Below are positions 6,796 through 17,140 of a stretch of DNA of 64,000 nucleotides, piece after piece; the first letter of the stretch is position 1; each line of letters begins with the position of its first letter. A program made the translations under genes and the position numbers. The notes beneath the pieces are model-generated. The model was given only the letters and a program-made list of their open reading frames with translations, ran no database searches and was not told the DNA's origin. The DNA comes from an uncultured Clostridia bacterium (GTDB lineage Bacteria; Bacillota; Clostridia; Christensenellales; Pumilibacteraceae): NCBI GenBank assembly GCA_944362615.1, contig CALVTM010000003.1, positions 62,001-126,000 of the forward strand, given 5' to 3'.

Positions 6796-9021
6796 TCAAT
6801 CGTTTTCGGCGCGTTCTTCCGATCCGGACGCCGGAAGCAGCCTCAGTACGAGTACGCTCATGTCGTCCCTGCACCCGACGGAAGCGGCGGCAGCCATGAT
6901 CGCATTCGCCATACGCCGCACGTTCGGGCTCACCGATGCCGTTATCGCCGCCGGCATATCACGAAGCACGTCCGTAACGCCGTCAGTAACGAGTATAAGG
7001 TAGTCACCCGCGACCAGACGCCTGCGCGCAAGCGAATACGACGCTGCGCTCAGTGCGCCTACCGGCAGAGACGCACCGCTTATTACCGTCACCGTTTCGC
7101 CGTGCAATATGTAAGCCGGCGGTGATCCCGCCTTTATTATATCCGCATCCCCCGTGACAAGGTCTATTCCCACGACATCCATTGCTCCGAATTCTTCGCC
7201 CGGACGTGACGCGAGAAATGAGTTGACTGAGTCGACGTTTTCGCCGGCGTCGAACCCGGCGCGGTACTGATCCTCAATCACGGACAGCGCCGTCTGCGTC
7301 AGTCTTGAAGCGGGTCTGCCGCTCCCGCTGCCGTCGCACAGAGACACAAGCGCACGCGTACCGAATCCCACTACCGAATAACCGTCGCCGTTCGCCGTGT
7401 TACCGTCTTTCGGTCTGGACACACACGAGTAAACTACGTCCAGAGCGGGAGCGGGCGCAAACGACGCCGCCTGCCACAGCGGAGCTACTTCCCCTATGCG
7501 CTCGACCTTGACTTTTCCGAGCACGCGGCTCAGTCCGCGCTCAGCCTTTTCCGCACTCACTTCACGCGGGATAAGCGCTATACCGCGCCGCTCCGCATTG
7601 ACGAGACAGCCTCCGCAGGCTATTCCCGTTTCAGGCAGATCGCGTCGCAGTTTTTCGGACAGAGTATCGTCAAAACGGTAATCCGCTTCAAGGTCCTGCG
7701 CCATCCTGGCTATCAGTTTACGCAGGCTTTCCAGCCGATGCGCATAACTTTCCGCATTACGCTTTTCCCGCTCGGCGGTCTCTGCCCTGCCGCGCACCTC
7801 ATGTATCACGTTGCCGGCAACGCGGAGCATTTTTCCGCCGTTGATGCACGGCTCTCCGAGTACGGCGCTTTTAAGCGCGCTCCCTCCCTCCGAGTAGTCC
7901 AGAGCAAGAGTGCGGACGTTTTCCGCCATCGAACATATTTCCCGTCTCGCGCATGACGCGCATATGCCCGTCAGCGCATCCCCGACACAATCAGCCGCAT
8001 ACGCCGCTCCGCCGCCCGAGGACAGCAGCATACTCATTTCCCCGAGAGCTTCACTTACGCTCACAAGACGTTCGGGAAGCAGTTTGCCCATACCGGCTGC
8101 CGCGGCAATGTCCGTCAGTTTACCGGCAGCGCGGAAATACGACGACAGTACACGGAGTACGCGTCCGGGCAGCAGTACAAACAGGAGCGCTCCGGACGCT
8201 ATCGCAATTAGCTCGAGAAGCGCGGGCGGCACTTCCGAAAAAAAGTACGCGCCCGCCGCCCATCCGAGCACAAGCCCTGCCGCCGGGATAGGTCTCGCTC
8301 CCGAGCTGAAAGCCCGACAAGCTGTCGCCGCCGTGATCAGCGGCACGGCGGCGTAAGGATCGGCATCGGCAAGCGCACAGCCGAGAGCGGCAACTACCCC
8401 CAATATCAGTCCCGTCTCGGCAGAGCGGCACTTGCACGCAAGTAAGACCGCAAATGCGAATACCGTATAAGCTATCGGAAAGCCGCAGACATCCACGCTT
8501 CCCAATCCCGAGAATAAAATTATACCGAATACTCCCGCACCCGCGCACTCGAGGCTTGTCGGACACAGCAGGTCATTCCCCGCCATAAGCGGTACGGCAA
8601 ATGATACAAGCGCGCCGCTCACGGCACAGATGCCCGCCGTGAGCAGTCCCTCAAGCACAGTCGAGCCGGTAAAATACGTCAAAAGAAAACATAACGAAGG
8701 CTGCAGTATCATGTGAACGATATAACGCCACATGCGCTTGCGCTTTATCCTTCGGCATGCCGCTATGATAAATCCTGCCGCCGCACCCGCTATCGCCGTT
8801 CCTCCCGCCGCGGCAAACGAAAGCAGCGTGGGCCGGACGATCACCGACGCGGCAAGAAAGTATGCGGAAGCAAGCGGACTGCCGCCCGCAAGCAATACCG
8901 CCAAATGCAGACCGTATCCGAACGGTCTTACCGTAAGCACCTCGGCACACGCACCGGCAAGCATGAATGCAAACGTAAGCGCATGCACGACAGCCAGTTT
9001 TATTATCCGCCGTCTTTTCAT
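6796..9021 (-). CDS. spoIIE: Stage II sporulation protein E-like PP2C phosphatase
   Basis: A 741-residue protein with the SpoIIE layout. It has a polytopic N-terminal region of about ten hydrophobic segments (residues 1-290), a central regulatory region with a helical coiled segment (about 380-440), and a C-terminal PP2C-type phosphatase (about 530-735) with NGDGYSV, LVSLCDGSGSG, LILVTDGVTDV and CRDDMSVLVL. In spore formers SpoIIE dephosphorylates SpoIIAA and so activates sigma-F in the forespore. It is somewhat shorter than the B. subtilis protein (827). The downstream phosphatase and trmL are on the same strand. No strong ribosome binding site precedes the ATG. Confidence 0.9.
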   Translation of the reverse strand: MKRRRIIKLAVVHALTFAFMLAGACAEVLTVRPFGYGLHLAVLLAGGSPLASAYFLAASVIVRPTLLSFAAAGGTAIAGAAAGFIIAACRRIKRKRMWRYIVHMILQPSLCFLLTYFTGSTVLEGLLTAGICAVSGALVSFAVPLMAGNDLLCPTSLECAGAGVFGIILFSGLGSVDVCGFPIAYTVFAFAVLLACKCRSAETGLILGVVAALGCALADADPYAAVPLITAATACRAFSSGARPIPAAGLVLGWAAGAYFFSEVPPALLELIAIASGALLFVLLPGRVLRVLSSYFRAAGKLTDIAAAAGMGKLLPERLVSVSEALGEMSMLLSSGGGAAYAADCVGDALTGICASCARREICSMAENVRTLALDYSEGGSALKSAVLGEPCINGGKMLRVAGNVIHEVRGRAETAEREKRNAESYAHRLESLRKLIARMAQDLEADYRFDDTLSEKLRRDLPETGIACGGCLVNAERRGIALIPREVSAEKAERGLSRVLGKVKVERIGEVAPLWQAASFAPAPALDVVYSCVSRPKDGNTANGDGYSVVGFGTRALVSLCDGSGSGRPASRLTQTALSVIEDQYRAGFDAGENVDSVNSFLASRPGEEFGAMDVVGIDLVTGDADIIKAGSPPAYILHGETVTVISGASLPVGALSAASYSLARRRLVAGDYLILVTDGVTDVLRDMPAAITASVSPNVRRMANAIMAAAASVGCRDDMSVLVLRLLPASGSEERAEND

Positions 9022-9129
9022 CCGCTATATAATAACATGCCGCCGACGTTGCTTTCCGTCGTTATATGTCGCGTTTTATGTTTTTTTGTATTGTGAGTGC
9101 ACGGCGGGAGCCTCGTCAATCAGTACACC

Positions 9130-10299
9130 TCAGGAGACCTTGACTGACACGCTTATATCAAACCCGGCGGAAGCAAGATCAGGCGGAATCGCCTTATAAT
9201 CTTGCGGGGACGACTGGTACAGCTTGGTTCTGAGCCCGAGCACGTCCTCTCTCCGCGTGACTTCAGCAATGTCTCTTACGTATCCGCTGAGCGTGCGTGT
9301 GAACGCTTCCTCCAGAGTAGCGGCAAGCTTGTTTATCACGTTTTCACCGTTACCCTGCTCTATGACTATGAACCTGTCGACAAACCTTATGACCGCTTCG
9401 GCTTTCAGCTCAGCTATGACCCTGCCGCCCTCATAACGAACTTTTATATCCGTACTCTTCGAGCTGATCTCACCCTGAATTATCCGGCTTTCGCCGTTAT
9501 ACTCCCATTCGGTATTTATCAGACCTCCGTTAGCCCGTTTCGAGAACAGCATCAATCCGAGCGTTTCGCTTTCGCTGAGCTCAAAAGCCGTACTGCCGAC
9601 GACGCGCGCACGGTAAGGCGACTTAAGCTCCGTCATCTCTTCAGACGATCCGGACGATGTACCGCCGCCGTCCGAGCCTGAGTTCTGAGCATTCTGCGAA
9701 CCTGTCGCCGCATCGCTCTCGACTATCTCGAATACCGGCAACGCCGTTGCCGCGGACTTGCTTCTGAGCTCGCTCATCACATTAAGAGCAGTGGGTATGA
9801 ATACCGATGAGGAGGTATCCGCAAAACCTATATATGACGTGACGCCGCTTCCTGACGCTTTGGTAAGCTTGACGGCTTTCTGAATGAACTCTCCCGCTTG
9901 TGCCGATGAGGACACTACCGCGCACCCGGCGTTGATTGCCGCTTCAGACAGCAGCGACATAAGCGCAAAAGAAATGTCGTCCGCGCTCATTTCTCCGCCC
10001 ATGACGATGACGCCGCAATGCTTAAGCTCTATCTTTCTGCCGTAACGCTCGTTCAGATCCTGCATGGCGTCCGTGACTCTTATTCCCTCTCCGTGAACGC
10101 TTTCGGTAGCCGTGCCGTCCGACGTTTCCGCCGTAAGTTTTATCACGCCGTCTTCGCTGTCTATGCCGAGCGCAGTAACCATAAGGCATGAACTGACCTC
10201 AGCTTCCGGTACGAGCGGAGTCATTGCAAGCACTATGAATATCACGACTATAGCCGCGGATATCAGTCTATTCCTGTTTTTTCTGTTCGCTATTTTCAC
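9130..10299 (-). CDS. Ger(x)C-family spore germination protein
   Basis: The C component of a GerA-type nutrient germinant receptor. The GTG at 10299 was chosen because AGGAGG lies at 10309-10304, giving 389 residues and a 32-base overlap with the B gene. The N-terminus is a single hydrophobic anchor (RLISAAIVVIFIVLAMTPL) followed by VTALGID, the usual start of the GerC domain; a second conserved region containing VAELKAEAVIRF lies near the C-terminus. A typical lipobox Cys is lacking: the hydrophobic stretch runs into PEAEVSSC. A low-complexity Ser/Gly linker occurs around residues 200-225. Confidence 0.8.
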   Translation of the reverse strand: MKIANRKNRNRLISAAIVVIFIVLAMTPLVPEAEVSSCLMVTALGIDSEDGVIKLTAETSDGTATESVHGEGIRVTDAMQDLNERYGRKIELKHCGVIVMGGEMSADDISFALMSLLSEAAINAGCAVVSSSAQAGEFIQKAVKLTKASGSGVTSYIGFADTSSSVFIPTALNVMSELRSKSAATALPVFEIVESDAATGSQNAQNSGSDGGGTSSGSSEEMTELKSPYRARVVGSTAFELSESETLGLMLFSKRANGGLINTEWEYNGESRIIQGEISSKSTDIKVRYEGGRVIAELKAEAVIRFVDRFIVIEQGNGENVINKLAATLEEAFTRTLSGYVRDIAEVTRREDVLGLRTKLYQSSPQDYKAIPPDLASAGFDISVSVKVS

Positions 10300-11389
10300 T
10301 CTTCCTCCTAATGCTGCCGCGCACTCTGCCGGCAATCAGCGCGACGATACCCATGACCGGCAGACCGTACTGTACGACGGCGGACGGTATCGCAAAGTAG
10401 ACCATTCCCCACTCTACCGCAAGATTGAGATTTATCGTAAGCGCTATCGCTGCAAACATCGCTATACCGAGAGCGTAAGTTAATATCCGTCCCGCTTTCG
10501 CCCCGAACGCATAACTCATGCTGCGGGAAAAGAAAAGCGTCATCATGCCGGCGGAAAGAAACACGGCAAACAGCCATAGCGAAAATATGACAAGATCGAA
10601 TCTGCCGAACCTGAAACTGCCGACTGCGTACTGAGATATGCTGCTTATGCTGTGACCGTACGTCAGCAGCTCGGGTACATCGCCGTAAGACGCAAACAGC
10701 ACCGCGCTGAACAGCGTAAGACATATGAAAGATACCACCGCCGCTATCAGCGAAAACAGCGCTTTCTTGCCGCCGTCCGTCTTGCCCGTAAGAATGAGAA
10801 GGAGCGAAAAATCTCCGAACCACATAAACAGTGCGCTCATGCCCTCGAATACCTTGTCCGGTCCGTCGGCAAGAAGCGGCCTCAAGCCGTCGAAACCCAC
10901 GTGCGGGAATGTCAGCACTCCGAGCAGAACCATTCCGACTATGACGAATAACGAGAATATCTCGCTCAGCCTGCCCGCCGAAGACAGCGGTTTTAACGCG
11001 AAGCACACAAGCACAACAATAAGCGGTATCAGATGAAGCGCACCTATCGTAGACGGAAATACCGTATTGCTGAAGAACAGACGCACGTCGACAAGCATCA
11101 TGTAAAGCTTGACCATACAGTACGCCCCGGCAACTACCGCCGTCACTTTCGCCGTGACCTTGCCCAGCGCATTCTCTATAAGTTCATAAAATCCTTTGCC
11201 TCCCGAAAGCACCACGACAAGCACTACAAGCACAAGCAGTATCAGATCTATGATCAGTTCGGCTATCAGCACGATAAAAGCGTCTCTGCCACAAAGCCTG
11301 AGCATGAGCACCGGAAGATTGAACATCTTCATCGCAAGCCCCAGCAAAAATGTCAGCAGTATGAATTGTCTTAAACTAACTCTGTCCAT
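10268..11389 (-). CDS. GerAB/GerKB-family spore germination permease
   Basis: The B component of the germinant receptor, 373 residues and about ten transmembrane helices, an APC-superfamily transporter-like fold that binds the germinant in the spore inner membrane. The start is set at 11389, where GGGGAGG precedes ATG and the A-gene stop overlaps by one base (TAATG). The beginning VSLRQFILLTFLLGLAMKMF and the later FMWFGDFSLLLILTG and LTYGHSISSISQYAVGSF are typical of this family. It lies between the A and C genes in the canonical order. Confidence 0.9.
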   Translation of the reverse strand: MDRVSLRQFILLTFLLGLAMKMFNLPVLMLRLCGRDAFIVLIAELIIDLILLVLVVLVVVLSGGKGFYELIENALGKVTAKVTAVVAGAYCMVKLYMMLVDVRLFFSNTVFPSTIGALHLIPLIVVLVCFALKPLSSAGRLSEIFSLFVIVGMVLLGVLTFPHVGFDGLRPLLADGPDKVFEGMSALFMWFGDFSLLLILTGKTDGGKKALFSLIAAVVSFICLTLFSAVLFASYGDVPELLTYGHSISSISQYAVGSFRFGRFDLVIFSLWLFAVFLSAGMMTLFFSRSMSYAFGAKAGRILTYALGIAMFAAIALTINLNLAVEWGMVYFAIPSAVVQYGLPVMGIVALIAGRVRGSIRRKSENSEQKKQE

Positions 11390-12807
11390 TACTGCCTCCC
11401 CTGTCTGGTCCCGTTGACGTTGGGTATGCTTTGAGGACGTCTGAACGTGTTGCATACCGGAGACTTGAGCAGTCCGTCCTGTCCGTCAGAGGTTATATGC
11501 GGTGCGAACGGAGAAAGGTACGGCGAACCGTAAGAGTCAAGCGACAATACGTAGATCAGCGCGCCCATTACCCCGACAAGTATCCCATAGAGCCCGAGCA
11601 AACCGCCCGCGACCGTAAATATCAGCCGGAGCACCGTGCTCGACCCTGCGGCATTAGGTACGGTGTATGTGCATATCGACGACAACGCGACTATCATGAC
11701 CGCCGGCGAACCTATCATCCCCGCCTTTACTGCCGTCTCGCCAAGCACAAGCGCCCCTACTATGCTCATAGCCAATCCCATTGCCTGCGGCATCCGTACG
11801 CCCGCTTCCCGTATTATTTCAAACAGGAACATGACGAAAAGTATCTCTGCAAGCGGCGGGAACGGTACGCCTTTAGTCGCATTTATAACCGTAAGAAGCA
11901 GCTGTAAAGGTAATACCGAGAAATGAAATATCTCAAGAGCTACAAATATTCCCGGCAAAAGCAATCCTATCACCAGCGAAATTATACGCGTTATACGGAT
12001 AAGTGATGCGTACGTCGAACGCTCGTAATAATCTTCGCTCGACTGTACGTCTTCAAAAAACACGAACGGAAGAGTTATCACTATCGGCGTGCCGTCGCAG
12101 AATATCGCGACCCTGCCCTCAAGCAGCTTCGCAGCAACTATATCCGGCTTCTCGCATGACCCGGACTGATTGAACACCGAGTACGGCCGCGGCTCGAGAT
12201 AAGTCTGGAGATATTGCGAGTCTATCACTCCATCAATGTCTATTCCGCTCAGCTTGCGTTTTATTTCCTCCGCTACGGCAGGATCCGCTATTCCGCGCAG
12301 GCTGACCACCGCGACATCCGTCATTGTACGCCTGCCTACTTTAAGCCGCTCTATGCAAAGATCGGGCGTGCGCAATTTGCGCTCAAGCAAAGATAAGTTT
12401 GTTTTAATACTTTCGACAAATCCCTCTCTCGGTCCTTTGACAATCCCCTCTGTAGGCGGCTCTGTTACTGAACGCGTTTCATATTTTCTTACAGCTATTC
12501 GCACACATCCGCTCTCACCGTCGAGATATATCAGCGCATCGCCGGATAGCAAATACTGCTCTGCCTCATTATCGTCGTCTACAAATGTACGCTCAAAATT
12601 TGTTAATACACATGTCTGCAACGAATCATAGTCCAACACAGGTACATCCGCTTCTCTTAAAGACTTTATACACTCCGTTATTGCAATATGATCGGACAGA
12701 TCGGTTGTGCCGAGTATACACCCGTGCTTTCCGCATGAATAAAAGTCAGTGCGCACATACAGCGAACGCGTCGCCATTTTATTAAGTAATTTTTCCGCTC
12801 TTTCCAC
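11389..12807 (-). CDS. gerA: GerA/SpoVAF-family spore germination protein
   Basis: The A component of the germinant receptor, 472 residues. It has an N-terminal cytosolic domain, the hallmark PPTEGIVKGPREGFVES (about 117-133), then the membrane domain with about five to six helices including LLLPGIFVALEIFH and GVRMPQAMGLAMSIVGALVLG. GTG 12807 is the longest start; ATG 12777 is also possible and neither has a good ribosome binding site. It heads a three-gene operon. Minus-strand CATAATA at 12841-12835 resembles a sigma-G -10 element, which would fit forespore expression, but its -35 is poor. Confidence 0.93.
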   Translation of the reverse strand: MERAEKLLNKMATRSLYVRTDFYSCGKHGCILGTTDLSDHIAITECIKSLREADVPVLDYDSLQTCVLTNFERTFVDDDNEAEQYLLSGDALIYLDGESGCVRIAVRKYETRSVTEPPTEGIVKGPREGFVESIKTNLSLLERKLRTPDLCIERLKVGRRTMTDVAVVSLRGIADPAVAEEIKRKLSGIDIDGVIDSQYLQTYLEPRPYSVFNQSGSCEKPDIVAAKLLEGRVAIFCDGTPIVITLPFVFFEDVQSSEDYYERSTYASLIRITRIISLVIGLLLPGIFVALEIFHFSVLPLQLLLTVINATKGVPFPPLAEILFVMFLFEIIREAGVRMPQAMGLAMSIVGALVLGETAVKAGMIGSPAVMIVALSSICTYTVPNAAGSSTVLRLIFTVAGGLLGLYGILVGVMGALIYVLSLDSYGSPYLSPFAPHITSDGQDGLLKSPVCNTFRRPQSIPNVNGTRQGRQ

Positions 12808-13023
12808 ATATGTATTTTTGCACGCTTTTTGTCGTATTATGCGAGCGGCTCTTACTTGAACATTTACCGTCTGCCATACATGACAAACATATTAACTTTT
12901 TTCGTTTGTAAAAATGAGATGTGTTATATATTGATAAAATTACTGCAGTTTTAATCCTATTACCACGTTAATGCGCTAATTGTGCGCATTGTACAAGTTT
13001 TAGTACCTACTGTGACAGGCATA

Positions 13024-13052
13024 TTGACTTTTTTTCGTTTTGCTGCTATTAT
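13024..13052 (+). promoter_or_regulatory. Sigma-A promoter of the leucine-rich-repeat lipoprotein gene
   Basis: TTGACT at 13024-13029 and TATTAT at 13047-13052 with a 17-base spacer; GGAGGG at 13075-13080 and ATG at 13090 follow. A related sequence (CATATTAACTTTTTTCGTTT) lies at 12888-12907 and matches the promoter-proximal CATATTGACTTTTTTTCGTTT, so the upstream region looks partly duplicated. The rest of 12,808-13,023 is AT-rich with no gene. Confidence 0.75.
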
Positions 13053-13089
13053 ATAAATAGTAGCTATTTAGTACGGAGGGGCAAGTTAT

Positions 13090-15252
13090 ATGAAAAAATT
13101 ATTAATTAAATTTTTTACGGCGGTTTTAGTACTTGCTACGGGCTTTTCCTGCTGCTTTATTACTGCCTGCAAAAAAGATGTAGACGATCCCCCGCCCCAT
13201 GGCGGCATTGTCAAGCCCGAGCCGGAACCGGAACCGGAACCTGAACCTGAGCCGGAACCCGAGCCCGAGCCGGAACCTGAGCCCGAACCTGAACCCGAGC
13301 CAGAACCTGAGCCGGAACCTGAACCTGAGCCCGAGCCGGAACCCGAACCCGCAAAAGAAGTGAAACTGGACGGTCTGTACTTTACCCTGTCCGAGGATAA
13401 AACTTATTACATTTTAACGGGTATATCAGAACCCATTAAAGAAATTATTATCCCTGCGGAGTGCAACGGCATCCCGGTTAAAGAAATTGGAAGTTATGCA
13501 TTTGCGTATATTTTCTATGGCGATCCTTCATTTGCTGTTGAAAAAATAGTCATATCAGACAGTGTCGTTAAAATAAGCAATTCTGCATTTTACAACTGCG
13601 TAAATTTGAAAGAGATCAATATCCCTGACAGCGTTACGAGTATCGGAAATAATATATTTAAAGGTTGTTCATCATTAACGGAAATAAAAATCCCTAACAG
13701 TATTACAAGTATAGGAAATAATGCGTTTAAAGACTGCACGTCGCTAACGAAAATAAATATCCCGAACAGTGTTACAAGCATCGGTGAACTTGCATTTCAT
13801 AATTGCGCAATTACATATGCTTACATTTCTGAAAATCTGACAAGCATCGGCAACGGAGCGTTCGCAGGCTGCACTTCACTCAATTATATTGTCATTGATG
13901 AGGATAATCCGGTATACTACTTAAAAGATAATTGCATTATTGAAAAAGACACTAAGGCGCTTTTATTCGCTAACAGCTACAGCAAAATCCCTAATGACGA
14001 AAGCATAACAAGCATAAAGGATTATGCGCTCAGAGAATCTGACATTACCGAATTTACTATTCCGAACGGTGCTACGAGTATAGGAAACTATGTTTTTCAA
14101 GACTGCGAATTACTGGAAAAAGTTACTATCCCGGATACCGTTACAAGCATTGGAGATGGAGCGTTTTATGATTGCGTATCACTTACGGAGATCAATATTC
14201 CGGACGGCGTTACAGGTATCGGAAATAGAGCGTTTTACGAATGCGTATCACTTACGGAGATCAATATTCCGAACGGCGTTACAAGTATTGAAGCTAGTAC
14301 GTTTTGGTATTGTGAATCGCTTACGGAGATCAATATTCCGGACAGCGTTACAAGTATCGGAAATAGAGCGTTTTACAGCTGCGCAGCGCTGACGGATATA
14401 AATATTCCGGACAGCGTTACAAGTATCGGAGAATTCGCATTTTCCTATTGCACATCGCTGACGGAGATCAATATCCCGAGCAGCGTTACAAGTATCGGAG
14501 AATATGCGTTTTCCGGCTGCATGTCACTGACAGAGATTAATATTCCGGACAGCATTATTAGTATTGATAATGGTACTTTCTTCAGATGCACATCACTGAC
14601 GGAGATTGATATCCCGGACAGCGTTACGAGTATCGGAGACAACGTATTCCGCGAATGCACAGCACTAACAGAAGTCACTATACCGAACAGAGTTACAAAT
14701 ATCGAAAAATATACATTTTCTGAATGCACGGCGCTGACGAAAATAACTATACCGGACGGCGTTACAAGTATCGGAGCAAATGCGTTTTCCGAATGCACAG
14801 CACTAACGGAAGTAACTATACCGAGTAATGTTACGAGTATTGAAAATTACACGTTTGCTAATTGCACAGCACTGACGGAAGTAAATATTCAAAACGGTGC
14901 TACGTGCATCGGATATAATATGTTTTACGGATGCTCGGCATTGACGGAGATCACTATTCCGGGCAGTGTTACGAGTATCGGAAGCAATGCATTCCGCGAA
15001 TGCACAGCACTGACGAAAGTAGATATTCAGAACGGCGTTTCAAGTATCGGAGCATATGCGTTTTACAAATGCACATCACTGACGGAGATTCATATCCCTA
15101 AAACCGTTACGAGTATTGGCGAATACGTGATTTATCGCTGCGAAAATTTTAAAACCATATATTACGCCGGGAGTAAGGATGACTGGGAGATGATAGAAAT
15201 TTATGTAAATAACAACTATCTTCATTTCGCCGATAAAATATTTAATGCGTAA
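13090..15252 (+). CDS. BspA-like leucine-rich-repeat surface lipoprotein with Glu-Pro linker
   Basis: A 720-residue secreted protein. Residues 1-27 are a lipoprotein signal with lipobox ITAC (Cys27), so it should be anchored by a lipid on the outer membrane face. Residues 43-87 are an uninterrupted Glu-Pro repeat that would form an extended stalk. From about residue 140 to 690 there are some twenty LRR_5 (BspA/TpLRR) repeats of 23 residues with the consensus SVTSIG--AF--CTSLTEI-IP, interrupted around 270-320. The C-terminal [13 protein letters not shown] block commonly closes such arrays. The role is probably adhesion or binding at the surface; the ligand is unknown. It has its own promoter and terminator. 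Confidence 0.9.
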   Translation: MKKLLIKFFTAVLVLATGFSCCFITACKKDVDDPPPHGGIVKPEPEPEPEPEPEPEPEPEPEPEPEPEPEPEPEPEPEPEPEPEPEPAKEVKLDGLYFTLSEDKTYYILTGISEPIKEIIIPAECNGIPVKEIGSYAFAYIFYGDPSFAVEKIVISDSVVKISNSAFYNCVNLKEINIPDSVTSIGNNIFKGCSSLTEIKIPNSITSIGNNAFKDCTSLTKINIPNSVTSIGELAFHNCAITYAYISENLTSIGNGAFAGCTSLNYIVIDEDNPVYYLKDNCIIEKDTKALLFANSYSKIPNDESITSIKDYALRESDITEFTIPNGATSIGNYVFQDCELLEKVTIPDTVTSIGDGAFYDCVSLTEINIPDGVTGIGNRAFYECVSLTEINIPNGVTSIEASTFWYCESLTEINIPDSVTSIGNRAFYSCAALTDINIPDSVTSIGEFAFSYCTSLTEINIPSSVTSIGEYAFSGCMSLTEINIPDSIISIDNGTFFRCTSLTEIDIPDSVTSIGDNVFRECTALTEVTIPNRVTNIEKYTFSECTALTKITIPDGVTSIGANAFSECTALTEVTIPSNVTSIENYTFANCTALTEVNIQNGATCIGYNMFYGCSALTEITIPGSVTSIGSNAFRECTALTKVDIQNGVSSIGAYAFYKCTSLTEIHIPKTVTSIGEYVIYRCENFKTIYYAGSKDDWEMIEIYVNNNYLHFADKIFNA
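13219..13350 (+). repeat. In-frame hexanucleotide repeat encoding (Glu-Pro)n
   Basis: About 22 tandem copies of the hexamer GAR-CCN with alternating synonymous codons (GAGCCG, GAACCT, GAACCC, GAGCCC). Changes in copy number keep the frame and would only alter linker length. Confidence 0.9.
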
Positions 15253-15280
15253 TACAGCTTTAAGATTAATAATGCAAACA

Positions 15281-15323
15281 GCAATACGGGCGGCATTAAT
15301 GCCGCCCGTATTGCCGCTCTATT
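15281..15323. terminator. Bidirectional terminator hairpin, left copy of a paired repeat
   Basis: A perfect palindrome of 34 bases (15281-15314): GCAATACGGGCGGCAT, central TA, then its complement, followed by a T/A-rich stretch on the + side and preceded by A-rich sequence. It separates the convergent lipoprotein and hydrolase genes. The 28 bases at 15286-15313 recur with one change at 19076-19103. Confidence 0.85.
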
Positions 15324-15349
15324 TAATAATATTTTTAATTATTAGATGT

Positions 15350-17140
15350 TTAACTTTTTAATATATTAAATTCGCTGCACAGTATATTTGAATGATTATT
15401 CGCAGCTTCATATGGTATGTTTGAATGGTTAATATTACTCAATTTTATTAAATTATATTTTCTATTGCTATCATACTGATAATCTCGATCTTCGCTATCA
15501 CGATTAATAAATATGTCAAATAAATCTTTTGCATTTGAGAAAGGAACAATACCGTCACCTTCATAGTCATCATTAGTATCGACTCCTAGAGTACCAGTAC
15601 CGCTCCCGTAAATCAAAAGTACCCTTGGCATGTTTGAGTTTTTATTAATTATGTTTGGGTTATTCATAATTTTCATAATTTCTCTTGCGTAATCAAGCGG
15701 AGATATCGGACATATCACATCAGACGATGAGTTACGATCCTTATAAGATGCTTCGCAGTAACCGCAATCACTATTTTGTATACTGCCTTTATTGCAAAGT
15801 TTCAGTACATTAGTTATCTGACCAACAGCATTAGCTTCAATAAACGAATCTATGTTATTAAACATACTACTGAAATCAGTAGGTCCGGCTTCTGAAATAA
15901 CAAGCTTAATAGGGAGATCATAATCACTATCATATATGTTATCATATATTTTTTTAAAAGTATACAGCAGTGCCAGATGCCCTCCCGCGCTGTATCCCAT
16001 AAGACCTATTTTATTTTTATTAAGCTTTAGCTCTTCTGCATGTTTGTCAAGAAGAGACAATGCGCTTTCTATATTCCCCAACATAATCTCATAAGGATTT
16101 TCTGTTCCACTGCCACTATTGTTATTTGTGCCATTATTTTCGCCGCCTGTATTATTTTCATTACCAATAGTTGAAGTGGACTCGTATTCCATATTAACAT
16201 GAATAAGTCCTAAATCCGTTATGATTTCAGTCATGTGGTTATAACTATCTTTATCAGTATTATTTTGATGCGACCATGCGCCGCCGTGAATGGTTATGAT
16301 AGCCGGAGCGGTACTATTTCCATCCAATAATCCCGGGGGGAAATGTATATCCAATATTTGCATATTATTACTGCTACTATCGCCGCTATTATCATCACCG
16401 ACCGGCGCATAGCTGACGTTTAGCACTTCATTATTTGCAGATATATGTATTTTAACTTCTTTTTCAATATTTCCGCATATTAATTTCAGAGTAGTTTTAT
16501 CACTATGGTTGATTTGAACCAGGTCTTTTACTATAGAATTTATATCTTCCGTTCCTATTTCAACATTCCCTATTTTCCATGTTACCACACTGTCTAAAGG
16601 TATTGTTTGCGCCTCATCACCATTAGCAACCTGCTCTCTTACAAATGCGAAATTTTTAATTATGTCAGAAACTGCTTTATCATATCTGTAAAAGAGTCTG
16701 TTTCCAATATCTTTCAATGTGTATTTAAAGCTACCTGAATTTGTCACCTGTTTGATTCTTTTTAATATTACTTTGGATTTAATTACAGTATTAAAACCTT
16801 TTGTCAGTTCATTTATCGAAGAACATTCTATGGAAATATCGTTGCTTCCATTGTTTTTTCTAAACGTTACTTTTGCATCGCTATACTGCGCTTCATCTTC
16901 TTCTATTGAGATTCCATTAAAATATATCGTTTTATTCAGCGGATAATCTGTAACGTTATATGTAACAATTTCAGGTGAAATATCAAATCCGTTATAATCA
17001 TATATATGTTTTTCAAACGTTACTTCTGCATCAATCAGAATGTCTTCCGTTTCATTCAATGTAGGAACTTCCACTTCTGTATGTTCATCTATAATATCAT
17101 ATCCTAACCATACAATACTTAAATTTTGTATATTACTCAT
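15350..17140 (-). CDS. Alpha/beta hydrolase (esterase-like) with unrecognised N-terminal half
   Basis: A 596-residue protein without signal peptide. The C-terminal part (about 255-596) is an alpha/beta hydrolase of the esterase/BD-FAE type: the oxyanion motif HGGAW near residue 283, and the nucleophile elbow GYSAGG with Ser near 382. The His in NINHSNIPYEA is a candidate for the triad His, and an Asp-rich stretch at VDTNDDYEGDGIVP precedes it. A low-complexity Asn/Gly insert follows the oxyanion motif (about 325-345). Residues 1-240 match no family I recognise; they contain repeated AEVTFEKH/AKVTFRKN strands, suggesting two related beta domains. Ribosome binding site AAAGGAGA precedes ATG. 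It is the last gene of the AT-rich glycosyltransferase-radical SAM operon; the substrate is unknown. Confidence 0.78.
   Translation of the reverse strand: MSNIQNLSIVWLGYDIIDEHTEVEVPTLNETEDILIDAEVTFEKHIYDYNGFDISPEIVTYNVTDYPLNKTIYFNGISIEEDEAQYSDAKVTFRKNNGSNDISIECSSINELTKGFNTVIKSKVILKRIKQVTNSGSFKYTLKDIGNRLFYRYDKAVSDIIKNFAFVREQVANGDEAQTIPLDSVVTWKIGNVEIGTEDINSIVKDLVQINHSDKTTLKLICGNIEKEVKIHISANNEVLNVSYAPVGDDNSGDSSSNNMQILDIHFPPGLLDGNSTAPAIITIHGGAWSHQNNTDKDSYNHMTEIITDLGLIHVNMEYESTSTIGNENNTGGENNGTNNNSGSGTENPYEIMLGNIESALSLLDKHAEELKLNKNKIGLMGYSAGGHLALLYTFKKIYDNIYDSDYDLPIKLVISEAGPTDFSSMFNNIDSFIEANAVGQITNVLKLCNKGSIQNSDCGYCEASYKDRNSSSDVICPISPLDYAREIMKIMNNPNIINKNSNMPRVLLIYGSGTGTLGVDTNDDYEGDGIVPFSNAKDLFDIFINRDSEDRDYQYDSNRKYNLIKLSNINHSNIPYEAANNHSNILCSEFNILKS

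Noticed and set aside
13600..15120. Regular 69-base repeats resembling a CRISPR-like array
   Set aside because: They are in-frame leucine-rich repeats encoding protein, with no constant repeat and unique spacer pattern.
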